A stretch of 38,396 bases of DNA from an uncultured Prevotellaceae bacterium (GCA_900315455.1 OMZE01000044.1:1-38396); one strand, 5' to 3'. Counted from the stretch's first letter, positions 23,430 through 31,596 are shown. Made by a program: numbers and translations. Notes: generated by a model not told the origin, from the letters alone.

Positions 23430-25235
23430 ATGCAGGAAACGACTACAGAGACAAGGACGGGCTTCTTTGAACGGCTCAACGAATGGAGGAAGCCATACGT
23501 GGCCGACAGGCAGTTCATGCTCTTGCTCAGTTTCTTCGTGGGACTGTTGGCTGCCTTTGCTGCCTTCGTGCTCCACTGGCTCATCGACGAGATACAACTG
23601 CTGCTCACCGCAGGGTTCAATTTCAGGTCGTACAACTGGTTGTACCTCGTGTTTCCCGTGGTGGGCATCTTCCTCACGTCGCTCTTCGTGAGGTATGTGG
23701 TGAGAGACGACATCAGCCATGGCATCACGCGCATCCTCTATGCCATCAGCAGGAAGAAGAGCCGACTGCAGGGGCACCACTGCTGGAGTTCGGTCATCGC
23801 GTCGGCACTCACCATCGGATTCGGAGGGAGCGTGGGGGCAGAGGCACCCATCGTGCTCACCGGTTCGGCCATAGGAAGTAACCTTGGTCAGGCGTTCCGA
23901 CTCGACAGGCAGACACTCATGGTGCTCGTGGGGTGTGGCGCCTCGGCGGCGATAGCGGGCATCTTCAAGGCCCCCATAGCCGGACTGGTGTTCACCATCG
24001 AGGTGCTCATGGTCGACCTCACCATGGCATCGCTGCTGCCCATTCTCATTTCCTGTGTCACAGCCACCTGCTTCACTTATATCTTGGTGGGGAGTGATTC
24101 GCTTTTTCACTTCACCCTCGACTCTGCATGGCTCGTGGAAAGAGTGCCGGCAACTATACTCCTCGGCATTTTCTGCGGACTGGTGAGCCTCTATTTCATC
24201 AGGGTGATGACGGCCTGCGAGGGTGTGTTCGCCAAGATGCGCAACAAACCCTATTTTAAGTTGGCGCTGGGAGGCGTGGTGCTGAGTTGCCTCATCTTCC
24301 TTTTCCCGGCTCTCTATGGCGAGGGCTACAACAGCATCAACATCCTCATCAACGGACGGACGGAGGCCGACTGGGACATGGTGCTCAACAACTCGCTCTT
24401 CTACGGCCATGGCAACCTTTTGCTGGTATATATCGGTCTGGTGCTCGCCACCAAGGTGATTGCTACCTCTGCCACCAACGGAGGAGGAGGCTGTGGCGGT
24501 ACGTTTGCGCCTTCGCTCTTCATCGGGGCATTCGCGGGCTTCTTCTTCTCCAGGCTGTGGAACGTCAATGGCATCAGCATCTATCTGCCAGAGAAGAACT
24601 TCGCCCTGCTGGGCATGGCGGGCGTGATGGCGGGCGTGATGCACGCCCCGCTCACGGGCATCTTCCTCATTGCCGAGATTACCGGTGGCTACCAGATGTT
24701 TATCCCGCTGATGATTGTCAGCATCTGCGCCTACCTCACCATCATCGTCTTCGAGCCCCACAGCATCTATGGCATGAGACTCGCAAGGGAAGGGAAACTC
24801 ATCACCCATCACACCGACAAGGCCGTGCTCACCCTGATGAGTCTGGAGAGCATCATCGACAGGCATTTCACCGCTGTGGATGCCGAGATGCCATTGGGCA
24901 AGTTGGTCAACGTCATCAGCATGAGCACCTCTACCTTCCTGCCCGTGCTCGACGATGCCGGCAACCTGCTCGGCGAGGTGGACCTGACAAAGATACGCAA
25001 TGTGATGTTTCGTACCGAACTGTATGGCCATTTCACTGTGGCACAACTCATGACACCACCCGCAGGCACCCTGGGCGTGGAAGACCCCATGGAAGACGTG
25101 ATGCACGTGTTCGACAAGACGAATGCCGCCGCCTTGCCTGTGGTCACCCCCGACGGACACCTTATAGGATATATCAGCCGCACGCGCATGTATGCCACCT
25201 ACCGGAAGATGGTGGCCGATATGTCGCAGGAATGA
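23430..25235 (+). CDS. ClC-family chloride channel with CBS domains
   Basis: A 601-residue inner-membrane protein: N-terminal ClC pore domain (about 25-445) and a C-terminal pair of CBS domains (about 470-595) that usually sense nucleotides. Selectivity-filter motifs: GSVGAEAPIV (134-142) with the gating Glu138, and GGGGCGGTFAPSL (351-362). The proton-pathway glutamate of exchangers is replaced: the helix reads FTIEVLMV, with Val192 where E. coli ClC has Glu203, as in channel-type members. The first filter motif GSGIP reads SHGIT (96-100). Predicted to be a passive anion channel; the ion is not certain. Middle gene of the tsaC-fmt operon. Confidence 0.93.
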   Translation: MQETTTETRTGFFERLNEWRKPYVADRQFMLLLSFFVGLLAAFAAFVLHWLIDEIQLLLTAGFNFRSYNWLYLVFPVVGIFLTSLFVRYVVRDDISHGITRILYAISRKKSRLQGHHCWSSVIASALTIGFGGSVGAEAPIVLTGSAIGSNLGQAFRLDRQTLMVLVGCGASAAIAGIFKAPIAGLVFTIEVLMVDLTMASLLPILISCVTATCFTYILVGSDSLFHFTLDSAWLVERVPATILLGIFCGLVSLYFIRVMTACEGVFAKMRNKPYFKLALGGVVLSCLIFLFPALYGEGYNSINILINGRTEADWDMVLNNSLFYGHGNLLLVYIGLVLATKVIATSATNGGGGCGGTFAPSLFIGAFAGFFFSRLWNVNGISIYLPEKNFALLGMAGVMAGVMHAPLTGIFLIAEITGGYQMFIPLMIVSICAYLTIIVFEPHSIYGMRLAREGKLITHHTDKAVLTLMSLESIIDRHFTAVDAEMPLGKLVNVISMSTSTFLPVLDDAGNLLGEVDLTKIRNVMFRTELYGHFTVAQLMTPPAGTLGVEDPMEDVMHVFDKTNAAALPVVTPDGHLIGYISRTRMYATYRKMVADMSQE

Positions 25236-25271
25236 GCGAAAGTGAAACATGACAACAAGGAAATCAACGAT

Positions 25272-26255
25272 ATGACACGCGAACAACTGAGAATCGTTTT
25301 CATGGGTACGCCCGAGTTTGCCGTCGCCACGCTGCGGCGGTTGGTCGACAATGGCTATCATGTGGTGGCAGTGGTCACGCAGCCCGACAAGCCTGTAGGC
25401 CGCCATGGCAGTGTGCTCCAGGCTCCCGAGGTGAAGAAATATGCCCTGGAGAAGGGCATCCCGGTTCTGCAGCCGGAGAAGATGAAAGACCCTGCCTTCG
25501 TGGAACAACTCCGTGCGTTTGAGGCCGACGTGCAGGTGGTGGTGGCTTTCCGCATGTTGCCCGAAGTGGTGTGGGATATGCCGCGGATGGGTACGTTCAA
25601 CGTGCATGCCGCCCTGCTTCCGCAATACAGGGGGGCGGCGCCCATCAACTGGGCCATCATCAATGGCGAGACGCAGACGGGGGTGACTACCTTCTTCCTC
25701 GACCATGACATCGACACGGGGAAGGTGATTCTCCGACGCACGTTCGACATCCCCGACGAGGCAGATGTGGAATATGTTTACAACGGACTGATGGAACTTG
25801 GCGCGCAGGCAGCCACCGACACTCTCGATATGCTGATAGCGGGCGACGGGCAAGTGGAGGCTCTACCCCAGGAACAACTCGCCGAAGGGAACGAACCCTT
25901 GAAGGCTGCTCCCAAGATTTTCAAGGAAACGTGTCGCATCGACTGGACCAAGACTGCCAAGCAGGTCTATGACTTCGTGAGAGGACTGAGTCCTGTACCG
26001 GGTGCATGGACCACCCTTAGGCATATGGACGGGAGTGAGCCACAGGTAGTGAAGATATACCACACCACAAAAGTCAATGATGCGGCCGACGGGGAATGCC
26101 CCGGCAGGTTGTGGGTGGAGAAAAACAAACTCTATGTGGCTACAGGTGAGGGAGTGCTCAGCATCGACGAACTGCAATTGGCAGGGAAGAAGCGGATGCT
26201 GGCACGCGACTTCATCAACGGTTTCAAGAACTCAGGCAACACCGTGCTTGAGTAA
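25272..26255 (+). CDS. fmt: Methionyl-tRNA formyltransferase
   Basis: A 327-residue enzyme that formylates initiator Met-tRNA using 10-formyl-tetrahydrofolate. N-terminal formyltransferase domain with IVFMGTPEFAV (8-18), catalytic Asn110 and His112 in the block from 110 to 121 (NVHAALLPQYRG) and Asp148 in DHDIDTG. The C-terminal tRNA-binding OB-like domain covers about 215-327 (CRIDWTKTAKQVYDFVRGLSPVPGAWT). The frame opens with GTG at 25242; I chose the ATG at 25272 because it matches the family N-terminus and has AAGGAAA 9 bp ahead. Last gene of the tsaC-clc-fmt operon, ended by a hairpin at 26271. Confidence 0.95.
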   Translation: MTREQLRIVFMGTPEFAVATLRRLVDNGYHVVAVVTQPDKPVGRHGSVLQAPEVKKYALEKGIPVLQPEKMKDPAFVEQLRAFEADVQVVVAFRMLPEVVWDMPRMGTFNVHAALLPQYRGAAPINWAIINGETQTGVTTFFLDHDIDTGKVILRRTFDIPDEADVEYVYNGLMELGAQAATDTLDMLIAGDGQVEALPQEQLAEGNEPLKAAPKIFKETCRIDWTKTAKQVYDFVRGLSPVPGAWTTLRHMDGSEPQVVKIYHTTKVNDAADGECPGRLWVEKNKLYVATGEGVLSIDELQLAGKKRMLARDFINGFKNSGNTVLE

Positions 26256-26270
26256 CCTTAATGCAGCGAA

Positions 26271-26290
26271 ATGCCAGCGCAAGCCGGCAT
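26271..26290 (+). terminator. Hairpin terminator after fmt
   Basis: ATGCC-A-GC / GC-C-GGCAT around a GCAA tetraloop with one mismatch, followed by CATTTTC and a three-fold ATTTTCA microrepeat to about 26312. It separates the convergent fmt and nucleotidyltransferase genes. Confidence 0.6.
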
Positions 26291-26318
26291 CATTTTCAAT
26301 TTTCAATTTTCAATCCGA

Positions 26319-27398
26319 CTAAGACTGGTGCTTCCGGCGCCAGAAATAATGCCATACGCGGAACCACGGCTCTGTGACACATTCTGAGGGATATTGGAAC
26401 AAGAGTCGCAGGTCGCGGGTGGCCACACGCATGTTGCTCCGCACGCTGTTCTTGGTGCTGCCACCGAAGGCGCGGTCGTCGTGCTTGCCGAAGTTGCCGC
26501 CCTTGAGAATCTCACCAAGCAGCACACGTCCCCTCCGCTCGTCGGGCTGGCATATCAGCAGGTCGTCGGGCAGTCCCAAAGTATTGTTCAGCACCCACAT
26601 CAAGGCGCCCGCCACATGGCGGAGGCCAAGACGCCGCAACTCTTCCTCACTGGGACGGGGATGGTGGGGATTGCCTTGCAGCAAGTAGTAATAGTCTACG
26701 ACATGGCGCAGTCCCACTCCCTCGCGGATGAGGTGAGTATAGATATGTGAAAGGAGGAAGATGACGTTGAACTCGAATGTGGGAACACAGAAACCCCATT
26801 CTTTCTTCTCGTTGGAGAAACAGGCGTCGGCATGAGCGAGAAACCAAGCCTGCAGACGCTTGTTGTGTACGGGATGACTCATCCACGACGGACGGTAGTG
26901 CACCTCTACGCTCACCTTGCCCGCTTTGAGGAACTCGATATGGTGATAGGTCACCTTCTTGCCGGATACGATGCCGTTGACGTAACTGATGACCTTGTCG
27001 TCGCCACCCTCTACCCAGATGTCAATATCACCGGGAGTGCGCATATAGGGGGTGGGGTAGAGCAGGGCATTGCCCTGGCCCTTCAGCACGCACGACCGGA
27101 ACCCCTCACGACGGAAGTTGTTCCACACCCACGCGGCTTTCTCGTAAACCATCCTGTTGCGGCGCTCTATCTTCTTCGCACGCGCCATCCATGTCAGCAC
27201 CTCTGTTTCGGTGAGCAGCAGTTTGTGCGACTGGTCCAGTCGCTCTATGCCTTCCCAATACGTGGCTTCCACCGTTTGGCGACGGGCAAAACGGTATAGA
27301 TCCGTCCAGTCTATCTTGTCGACAGAGGTCGGTAGTGGGGCGCTGGCGTCCAGACACCAGCGTAAGAATTCAAGGTATGACGAATAATCTTTCTTCAC
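26319..27398 (-). CDS. Nucleotidyltransferase family protein (PF14907-like)
   Basis: A protein of about 359 residues resembling the uncharacterised nucleotidyltransferase family often found beside surface-polysaccharide genes. The core motif is CVLKGQGNALLYPTPYMRTPGDIDIWVEGGD, with the metal-binding DxD in GDIDIWV, followed by helical segments (LLSHIYTHLIREGVGLRHVVDYYYLL) typical of the family. Start is uncertain: the frame is open to a TTG at 27494, but a perfect TTTG-N19-TACCTTTG promoter sits inside that stretch. The GTG at 27398 is the first usable codon after it. If so the mRNA has almost no leader. Substrate and role are unknown. Confidence 0.75.
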   Translation of the reverse strand: MKKDYSSYLEFLRWCLDASAPLPTSVDKIDWTDLYRFARRQTVEATYWEGIERLDQSHKLLLTETEVLTWMARAKKIERRNRMVYEKAAWVWNNFRREGFRSCVLKGQGNALLYPTPYMRTPGDIDIWVEGGDDKVISYVNGIVSGKKVTYHHIEFLKAGKVSVEVHYRPSWMSHPVHNKRLQAWFLAHADACFSNEKKEWGFCVPTFEFNVIFLLSHIYTHLIREGVGLRHVVDYYYLLQGNPHHPRPSEEELRRLGLRHVAGALMWVLNNTLGLPDDLLICQPDERRGRVLLGEILKGGNFGKHDDRAFGGSTKNSVRSNMRVATRDLRLLFQYPSECVTEPWFRVWHYFWRRKHQS

Positions 27399-27405
27399 CA
27401 GGGGA

Positions 27406-27436
27406 CAAAGGTAGTGCAAATCGAGCGGAAAGCAAA
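27406..27436 (-). promoter_or_regulatory. Promoter of the nucleotidyltransferase gene
   Basis: On the minus strand: TTTG (complement of 27433-27436), 19 bp, TACCTTTG (complement of 27406-27413). It places the start of transcription within a few bases of the GTG at 27398. A second TACCTTTG lies at the complement of 27492-27499. Confidence 0.7.
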
Positions 27437-27727
27437 ATAAAAACACTTTTTTATTTTCTTTCCCGAGATGCCGCCTACCTTCGACGAAGGTCAAAGGTAC
27501 GAATAAGCGAGCGAAAAGCCAAAATTTATTTGGCCTTTTCCGAGCGTCAGTACCTTCGACGATGTCCCGTATGTCGCTATATCATAGCGACCACAGGATA
27601 AGATAGTTTGAAAACGTAGTTAATAATTATCAATGTAAAATACATATAATAGTTAAAATATGTATAATTATCGTTTTTGCTTAACAATTATATGTTAATC
27701 AATTAAGATTCTGACTATATTTGCGAC
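27437..27727. promoter_or_regulatory. Divergent control region of the nucleotidyltransferase gene and rprXY
   Basis: About 290 bp without a gene. It contains a short palindrome ACCTTCGACGAAGGT (27478-27492), a hairpin GCCAAA-ATTTA-TTTGGC, and then a very AT-rich 120 bp before rprX. That AT-rich part holds an 8-bp inverted repeat, ATACATAT / ATATGTAT (27640-27647, 27658-27665), a likely operator, and TAATTATC-type direct repeats. A TATATTTG box (27716-27723) ends 4 bp before the rprX ATG. Confidence 0.5.
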
Positions 27728-29275
27728 ATGAAAAAGAAAACGATATGGATGATAGCGACAATCATGGGATTGTCTTTCCTGGCCCTCCTCTTCTTGCAAC
27801 TGAAATATATCAGTGAGATGGTGAGAATGAAGAAGGAACAGTTTGACGAGTCGGTGAAAAGGTCGCTATACCAGGCTTCACGCAACTTGGAACTCAACGA
27901 GACGCTGAAATACCTTGAGATGGACATCAACAAGGCAGGCAGGCAGGGCAGTAGCAGTGACTCCACCGACACTGCCGACGGCGACACCGTCACCCACCAG
28001 TCGCACAGGGGCGTGGGGAACACCGGGGCGGGCTTCTCGTCGTTCGACATGAAGACTTCGAAGGTGAAACCGGCATCCGTGCCCAAGGTGCTCATTGTGA
28101 GAAACGACAAGAACACGCTCACACAGACCAATAAGTCGATGCAGGAAATCGTGAGAAACCGCTACGTCTACCAAAAGGCGCTGCTCGACCAGGTGGTGAT
28201 GAACATCCTCTACTCGGCATCGGAGAAACCTCTTCAGGAGAGGGTGAACTTCAAGTCGCTCGACCATGACCTGAAGGCAGAATTGCAGAACAACGGTATA
28301 GGCATTGCCTACCATTTCACGGTGTGCACGTTAGACGGAAGAGAGGTATACCGGTGTCCCGACTACGACGAGAAAGGCGAGGAATACACCTATGAGCAGC
28401 AACTCTACCGCAACGACCCCGATGATATGTCGGGGGTGGTGAAGATTCATTTCCCGCAGATGAACAACTACATCTTCTCCAGCATCAGGTTCATGATACC
28501 CGCCATCGTCTTCACCATCATCCTGCTCATCACCTTCATCTTCACCATCGTCGTGGTGTTCAGGCAGAAGAGGTATTCGGAAATCAAGAACGACTTCATC
28601 AACAACATGACCCACGAACTCAAGACGCCTATCTCGAGCATCTCGCTTGCGGCACAGATGCTCAACGACGACTCACTCAACAAGAGTCCGGCCATGATGA
28701 AGCATATCGGAGGGGCGATACAAGACGAGTCGAAACGACTCAGGTTCCTGGTGGAGAAGGTGCTGCAGATGTCGATGTTCGACAAGAAGGACGCCATCTT
28801 CAAGAAAAAGGAAATCGACCTCAACGAGATGGTGGAGAACGCCGCCAACACCTTCACCCTGCGCGTGGAGCACACCGGTGGGAAAATCAACACCGACATC
28901 GAGGCAGTAGACTCCAAATGCTATGTGGACGAGATACATTTCACCAATGTCATCTTCAACCTCATCGACAATGCCATCAAATATAGAAAGCCCGACCAGC
29001 CCGTCAACCTCATCATCAAGACGTGGAACACCAACGACCACCTCTGTCTCTCGGTGAAAGACGACGGTGTGGGCATCAAGAAAGACAACCTCAAGAAAAT
29101 CTTCGAAAAGTTCTACCGCGTGCATACCGGAAACGTGCACGACGTTAAAGGCTTCGGGCTCGGTCTCGCCTACGTGAAGAAAGTGGTCGACCTGCACAAG
29201 GGAAGCATCAAGGTGGAGAGCGAACTGGGAAAAGGAACGAAATTTACAATATTATTACCAATCATTAAAGAATAA
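27728..29275 (+). CDS. rprX: Sensor histidine kinase RprX
   Basis: A 515-residue membrane kinase of the RprX type known from Bacteroides. Transmembrane helix 1 at about 5-24, a long periplasmic sensor region (25-254) and helix 2 at about 255-278. Then the dimerisation/phosphorylation domain with His296 in NNMTHELKTPISS and an HATPase domain with N box NVIFNLIDNAIKYR, G1 DDGVGI, F box FEKFYRV and G2 GFGLGLAYV. There is no HAMP domain between helix 2 and the kinase core. The response regulator RprY follows 6 bp after the stop. Signal unknown. The periplasmic part has a low-complexity Ser/Thr/Asp stretch (75-90). Confidence 0.93.
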   Translation: MKKKTIWMIATIMGLSFLALLFLQLKYISEMVRMKKEQFDESVKRSLYQASRNLELNETLKYLEMDINKAGRQGSSSDSTDTADGDTVTHQSHRGVGNTGAGFSSFDMKTSKVKPASVPKVLIVRNDKNTLTQTNKSMQEIVRNRYVYQKALLDQVVMNILYSASEKPLQERVNFKSLDHDLKAELQNNGIGIAYHFTVCTLDGREVYRCPDYDEKGEEYTYEQQLYRNDPDDMSGVVKIHFPQMNNYIFSSIRFMIPAIVFTIILLITFIFTIVVVFRQKRYSEIKNDFINNMTHELKTPISSISLAAQMLNDDSLNKSPAMMKHIGGAIQDESKRLRFLVEKVLQMSMFDKKDAIFKKKEIDLNEMVENAANTFTLRVEHTGGKINTDIEAVDSKCYVDEIHFTNVIFNLIDNAIKYRKPDQPVNLIIKTWNTNDHLCLSVKDDGVGIKKDNLKKIFEKFYRVHTGNVHDVKGFGLGLAYVKKVVDLHKGSIKVESELGKGTKFTILLPIIKE

Positions 29276-29280
29276 ACATT

Positions 29281-29979
29281 ATGGAAGAAAAACTCAAGAT
29301 TCTATTGTGCGAAGACGAGGAAAACCTCGGCATGCTGCTTCGCGAATACCTACAGGCAAAAGGATATGTGGCAGAACTGTGTCTTGACGGAGAGGCCGGA
29401 TACAAGGAGTTTCTCAAGAACAAGTACGACATCTGCGTGCTCGACGTGATGATGCCCAAGAAAGACGGGTTCACCCTGGCACAGGAAATCAGGCAGGCCA
29501 ACCCCGACATCCCCATCATCTTCCTCACAGCGAAACTGATGAAGGACGATATCCTCGAGGGATTCAAGATCGGTGCCGACGACTACATCACCAAGCCCTT
29601 CTCCATGGAAGAACTCGTGTTCCGTATTGAGGCCATCCTCCGTCGCGTGAGGGGAAAGAAAGTGAAGGAGTCGACACTCTACCACATCGGCAGGTTCACC
29701 TTCGACACACAGAAGCAACTCCTTACCATCGGTGAGAAGCAAACCAAACTCACCACCAAGGAGAACGAACTGCTCGCACTGCTCTGCTCGCATGCCAACG
29801 AAATCTTACAGCGCGACTTCGCCCTGAAGACGATTTGGATTGACGACAACTACTTCAATGCAAGGTCAATGGATGTCTATATCACCAAGTTGCGCAAGCA
29901 CCTGAAAGACGACAACCAGATAGAGATTATCAACATCCACGGGAAAGGATACAAACTCATCACTCCCGACGGTGTGTAA
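29281..29979 (+). CDS. rprY: Response regulator RprY (OmpR/PhoB type)
   Basis: A 232-residue transcription regulator. Receiver domain 1-120 with acidic pocket Glu11-Asp12, phospho-acceptor Asp55 (VLDVMMPKKDGF), the conserved Thr of FLTAK and Lys105 (ITKPF). Winged-helix DNA-binding domain at about 135-230 (YHIGRFTFDTQKQLL, LTTKENELLALLCSHANEI, MDVYITKLRKHLKDD, IINIHGKGYKL). Pairs with the RprX kinase directly upstream. Targets unknown here; an inverted repeat upstream of rprX could be an autoregulatory site. A hairpin at 29991-30011 follows. Confidence 0.95.
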   Translation: MEEKLKILLCEDEENLGMLLREYLQAKGYVAELCLDGEAGYKEFLKNKYDICVLDVMMPKKDGFTLAQEIRQANPDIPIIFLTAKLMKDDILEGFKIGADDYITKPFSMEELVFRIEAILRRVRGKKVKESTLYHIGRFTFDTQKQLLTIGEKQTKLTTKENELLALLCSHANEILQRDFALKTIWIDDNYFNARSMDVYITKLRKHLKDDNQIEIINIHGKGYKLITPDGV

Positions 29980-29990
29980 ACCTCATACAG

Positions 29991-30011
29991 CCCCTGGCCA
30001 AAAGCCAGGGG
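29991..30011. terminator. Hairpin between rprY and the small membrane protein
   Basis: Perfect 8-bp stem CCCCTGGC / GCCAGGGG (29991-29998, 30004-30011). It lies between two convergent genes and directly abuts the stop codon at 30012; the T-tracts are weak on both sides. Confidence 0.6.
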
Positions 30012-30194
30012 TTAGTATTTGCTGCGATGCTTCTGCTCGGCCACAAACTTTACCAGGCCACCGACTACCAGCAGCACGCAAAGTGCCAGGTAGGCATTGT
30101 GGTCGCAGAGGTGGGTGGGCACTCCTATGACCAACAGCAGCATGCCAAGAAACAGCAGCGGCAAACCGCATTTACTCAGTAACTTTCTTATCAT
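30012..30194 (-). CDS. Small membrane protein (60 residues)
   Basis: Start taken at MIRKLLSKCGLPLLF, the first Met before the membrane segments; the frame reaches 30236 without adding features. Two transmembrane helices (about 9-24 and 33-50) are separated by a short loop with PTHLCDHNAY, and a basic tail EQKHRSKY follows. Topology suggests both ends are cytoplasmic. I do not know the family. It converges on rprY and is divergent from the ribosomal protein operon; a TAACTTCG-like box (complement of 30222-30229) lies 28 bp upstream. Confidence 0.65.
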   Translation of the reverse strand: MIRKLLSKCGLPLLFLGMLLLVIGVPTHLCDHNAYLALCVLLVVGGLVKFVAEQKHRSKY

Positions 30195-30271
30195 GAAAAA
30201 CAAATCTTTGCTTCTGCGGGGCGAAGTTACAAACAATTATCAGCATTTGAAACTAAAAATCGGGAAAAAAG

Positions 30272-30302
30272 TTTGTGGAGTGACAAAAAAAGCGTACCTT
30301 TG
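30272..30302 (+). promoter_or_regulatory. Promoter of the rpsF-rpsR-rplI operon
   Basis: TTTG (30272-30275), 19 bp, TACCTTTG (30295-30302): full consensus, leader about 38 nt and AT-rich, without a Shine-Dalgarno sequence before rpsF. Confidence 0.8.
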
Positions 30303-30346
30303 CACCGCATTTTTCAAAAACAACATTTTTTAATCAAATTTTTAGT

Positions 30347-30691
30347 ATGAATCAATACGAAACCGTTTTCATTTTGACTCCCGTTTTGTCTGATGAACAG
30401 ATGAAGGAAACGGTCGCTAAATTCAGAAACCTGCTTACAGAGAAAGGCGCTGAAATTCTGAACGAAGAGACCTGGGGATTGAAAAAAATGGCTTACGCTA
30501 TTCAGAAGAAATCAACAGGTTTCTACTGCCTGATTGAGTTCAAGGCTGAGCCAGAAGTGATCAAGTCGCTCGAGACAAGTTATCGCCGCGACGAGAAAGT
30601 TATCCGCTTTATGACTGTGAAACTCGACAAGTATGCCGCACAGTACGCTGAGAAGAGACGTAATAAATTAGGTAAAAAAGAGGAGGCATAA
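30347..30691 (+). CDS. rpsF: 30S ribosomal protein S6
   Basis: A 114-residue protein of the 30S platform that pairs with S18. Typical features: [18 protein letters not shown] at the N-terminus, the [26 protein letters not shown] core and [18 protein letters not shown] near the end. Slightly longer than E. coli processed S6 core, with a Lys/Glu-rich tail. First gene of the rpsF-rpsR-rplI operon; no Shine-Dalgarno sequence precedes it (AT-rich leader), in contrast to the two genes behind it. In Bacteroidetes ribosomes this protein helps form the pocket that hides the 16S rRNA anti-SD tail. Confidence 0.97.
   Translation: MNQYETVFILTPVLSDEQMKETVAKFRNLLTEKGAEILNEETWGLKKMAYAIQKKSTGFYCLIEFKAEPEVIKSLETSYRRDEKVIRFMTVKLDKYAAQYAEKRRNKLGKKEEA
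30681..30686 (+). promoter_or_regulatory. Strong Shine-Dalgarno sequence of rpsR
   Basis: AGGAGG (part of AAGAGGAGG) 7 bp before the rpsR ATG. Most genes in this window have nothing comparable. Confidence 0.8.
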
Positions 30692-30693
30692 CC

Positions 30694-30963
30694 ATGGCAG
30701 AGAAAGATACTGAAATCCGCTACTTGACCCCACCGTCGGTCGACACCAAGAAGAAGAAGTATTGCCGTTTCAAGAAAAGTGGCATCAAGTATATCGACTA
30801 CAAAGACCCTGAGTTCCTGAAGAAATTCCTCAACGAGCAGGGTAAGATTCTTCCAAGGCGCATCACTGGCACCTCGCTGAAATACCAGCGCCGCGTGGCT
30901 ACCGCCATCAAGCGTGCTCGCCAAATCGCATTGCTGCCTTATGTAACTGATTTGATGAAATAA
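30694..30963 (+). CDS. rpsR: 30S ribosomal protein S18
   Basis: An 89-residue protein binding S6 and 16S rRNA on the platform. Recognised by [40 protein letters not shown] and the basic end [21 protein letters not shown]. It starts 2 bp after the rpsF stop and is translated from a strong AGGAGG. It is one of the proteins that form the anti-SD pocket in Bacteroidetes, which makes the strong SD notable. Length is usual for the phylum. Confidence 0.97.
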   Translation: MAEKDTEIRYLTPPSVDTKKKKYCRFKKSGIKYIDYKDPEFLKKFLNEQGKILPRRITGTSLKYQRRVATAIKRARQIALLPYVTDLMK

Positions 30964-30967
30964 TTAT

Positions 30968-30974
30968 AAGGAGG
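30968..30974 (+). promoter_or_regulatory. Strong Shine-Dalgarno sequence of rplI
   Basis: AAGGAGG 7 bp before the rplI ATG at 30982, the same spacing as for rpsR. Confidence 0.8.
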
Positions 30975-30981
30975 ACACAGC

Positions 30982-31539
30982 ATGCAGATTATATTGAAAG
31001 AAGACATCATCGGTCTTGGATACAAGAACGAGATTGTAGACGTAAAGCCGGGTTACGGACGCAACTACCTCATCCCCACAGGAAAAGGCGTGATTGCTTC
31101 ACCGTCGGCAAAGAAAGTCCTCGCAGAGAACCTCCGTCAGCAGGCACACAAAATCGAGGCTCAGAAGGCTGCCGCTCAGAAGCGCGCCGACCAACTCGAG
31201 GGTGTGGTAGTGAAGGTAGAGGCCAAGGTAAGCACCACTGGCGTGCTCTATGGCTCTGTCAATGCTGCCAAGGTGGCTGAGGAACTGGCCAAGCAGGGCA
31301 TCGAGGTAGACCGCAAGATTATCACCATGCACGACATCAAGAACGTGGGTGAGTATGAGGCTACCGTGCACTTCTTCAAGGACGTGGAGGTGAAACTCCC
31401 TGTCGTCGTGGTTGCTGAGAACGTGAAGGAGACCGCTGAGGCTCCCGTCGCTGAAGAGGCTCCCGTGGCAGAGACCAAGGAGGAAGAGATTCCCGAACTC
31501 GAGGAAATGGAAGAGGAAGAGATTCCTTCAGCAGAATAA
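30982..31539 (+). CDS. rplI: 50S ribosomal protein L9 with acidic tail
   Basis: A large-subunit protein at the base of the L1 stalk. The N-terminal 23S-binding domain (MQIILKEDIIGLGYKNEIVDV to GYGRNYLIPTGKGV), connecting helix (about 40-75) and C-terminal domain (to about 146) are normal. The usual length is near 150; here 185, because of a tail of about 39 residues rich in Glu, Ala and Pro (EAPVAEEAPVAETKEEE, EEMEEEEIPSAE). The tail is probably disordered. Last gene of the operon, followed by a clear terminator. Confidence 0.96.
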   Translation: MQIILKEDIIGLGYKNEIVDVKPGYGRNYLIPTGKGVIASPSAKKVLAENLRQQAHKIEAQKAAAQKRADQLEGVVVKVEAKVSTTGVLYGSVNAAKVAEELAKQGIEVDRKIITMHDIKNVGEYEATVHFFKDVEVKLPVVVVAENVKETAEAPVAEEAPVAETKEEEIPELEEMEEEEIPSAE

Positions 31540-31561
31540 TATGACTATCTCCATATGCATT

Positions 31562-31596
31562 CATCCCGACAAGCATAGCCTGTCGGGATGTTTTTA
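31562..31596 (+). terminator. Terminator of the ribosomal protein operon
   Basis: Stem CATCCCGACA / TGTCGGGATG with a 9-nt loop, followed by TTTTTAAT. Confidence 0.92.

Noticed and set aside
23196-25853. An 885-codon open frame on the minus strand opposite tsaC, the ClC gene and fmt
   Set aside because: The plus-strand genes have clear domains and catalytic motifs; the minus frame has His/Glu/Asp-rich composition typical of antisense translation of GC-rich Bacteroidetes genes and no domain.
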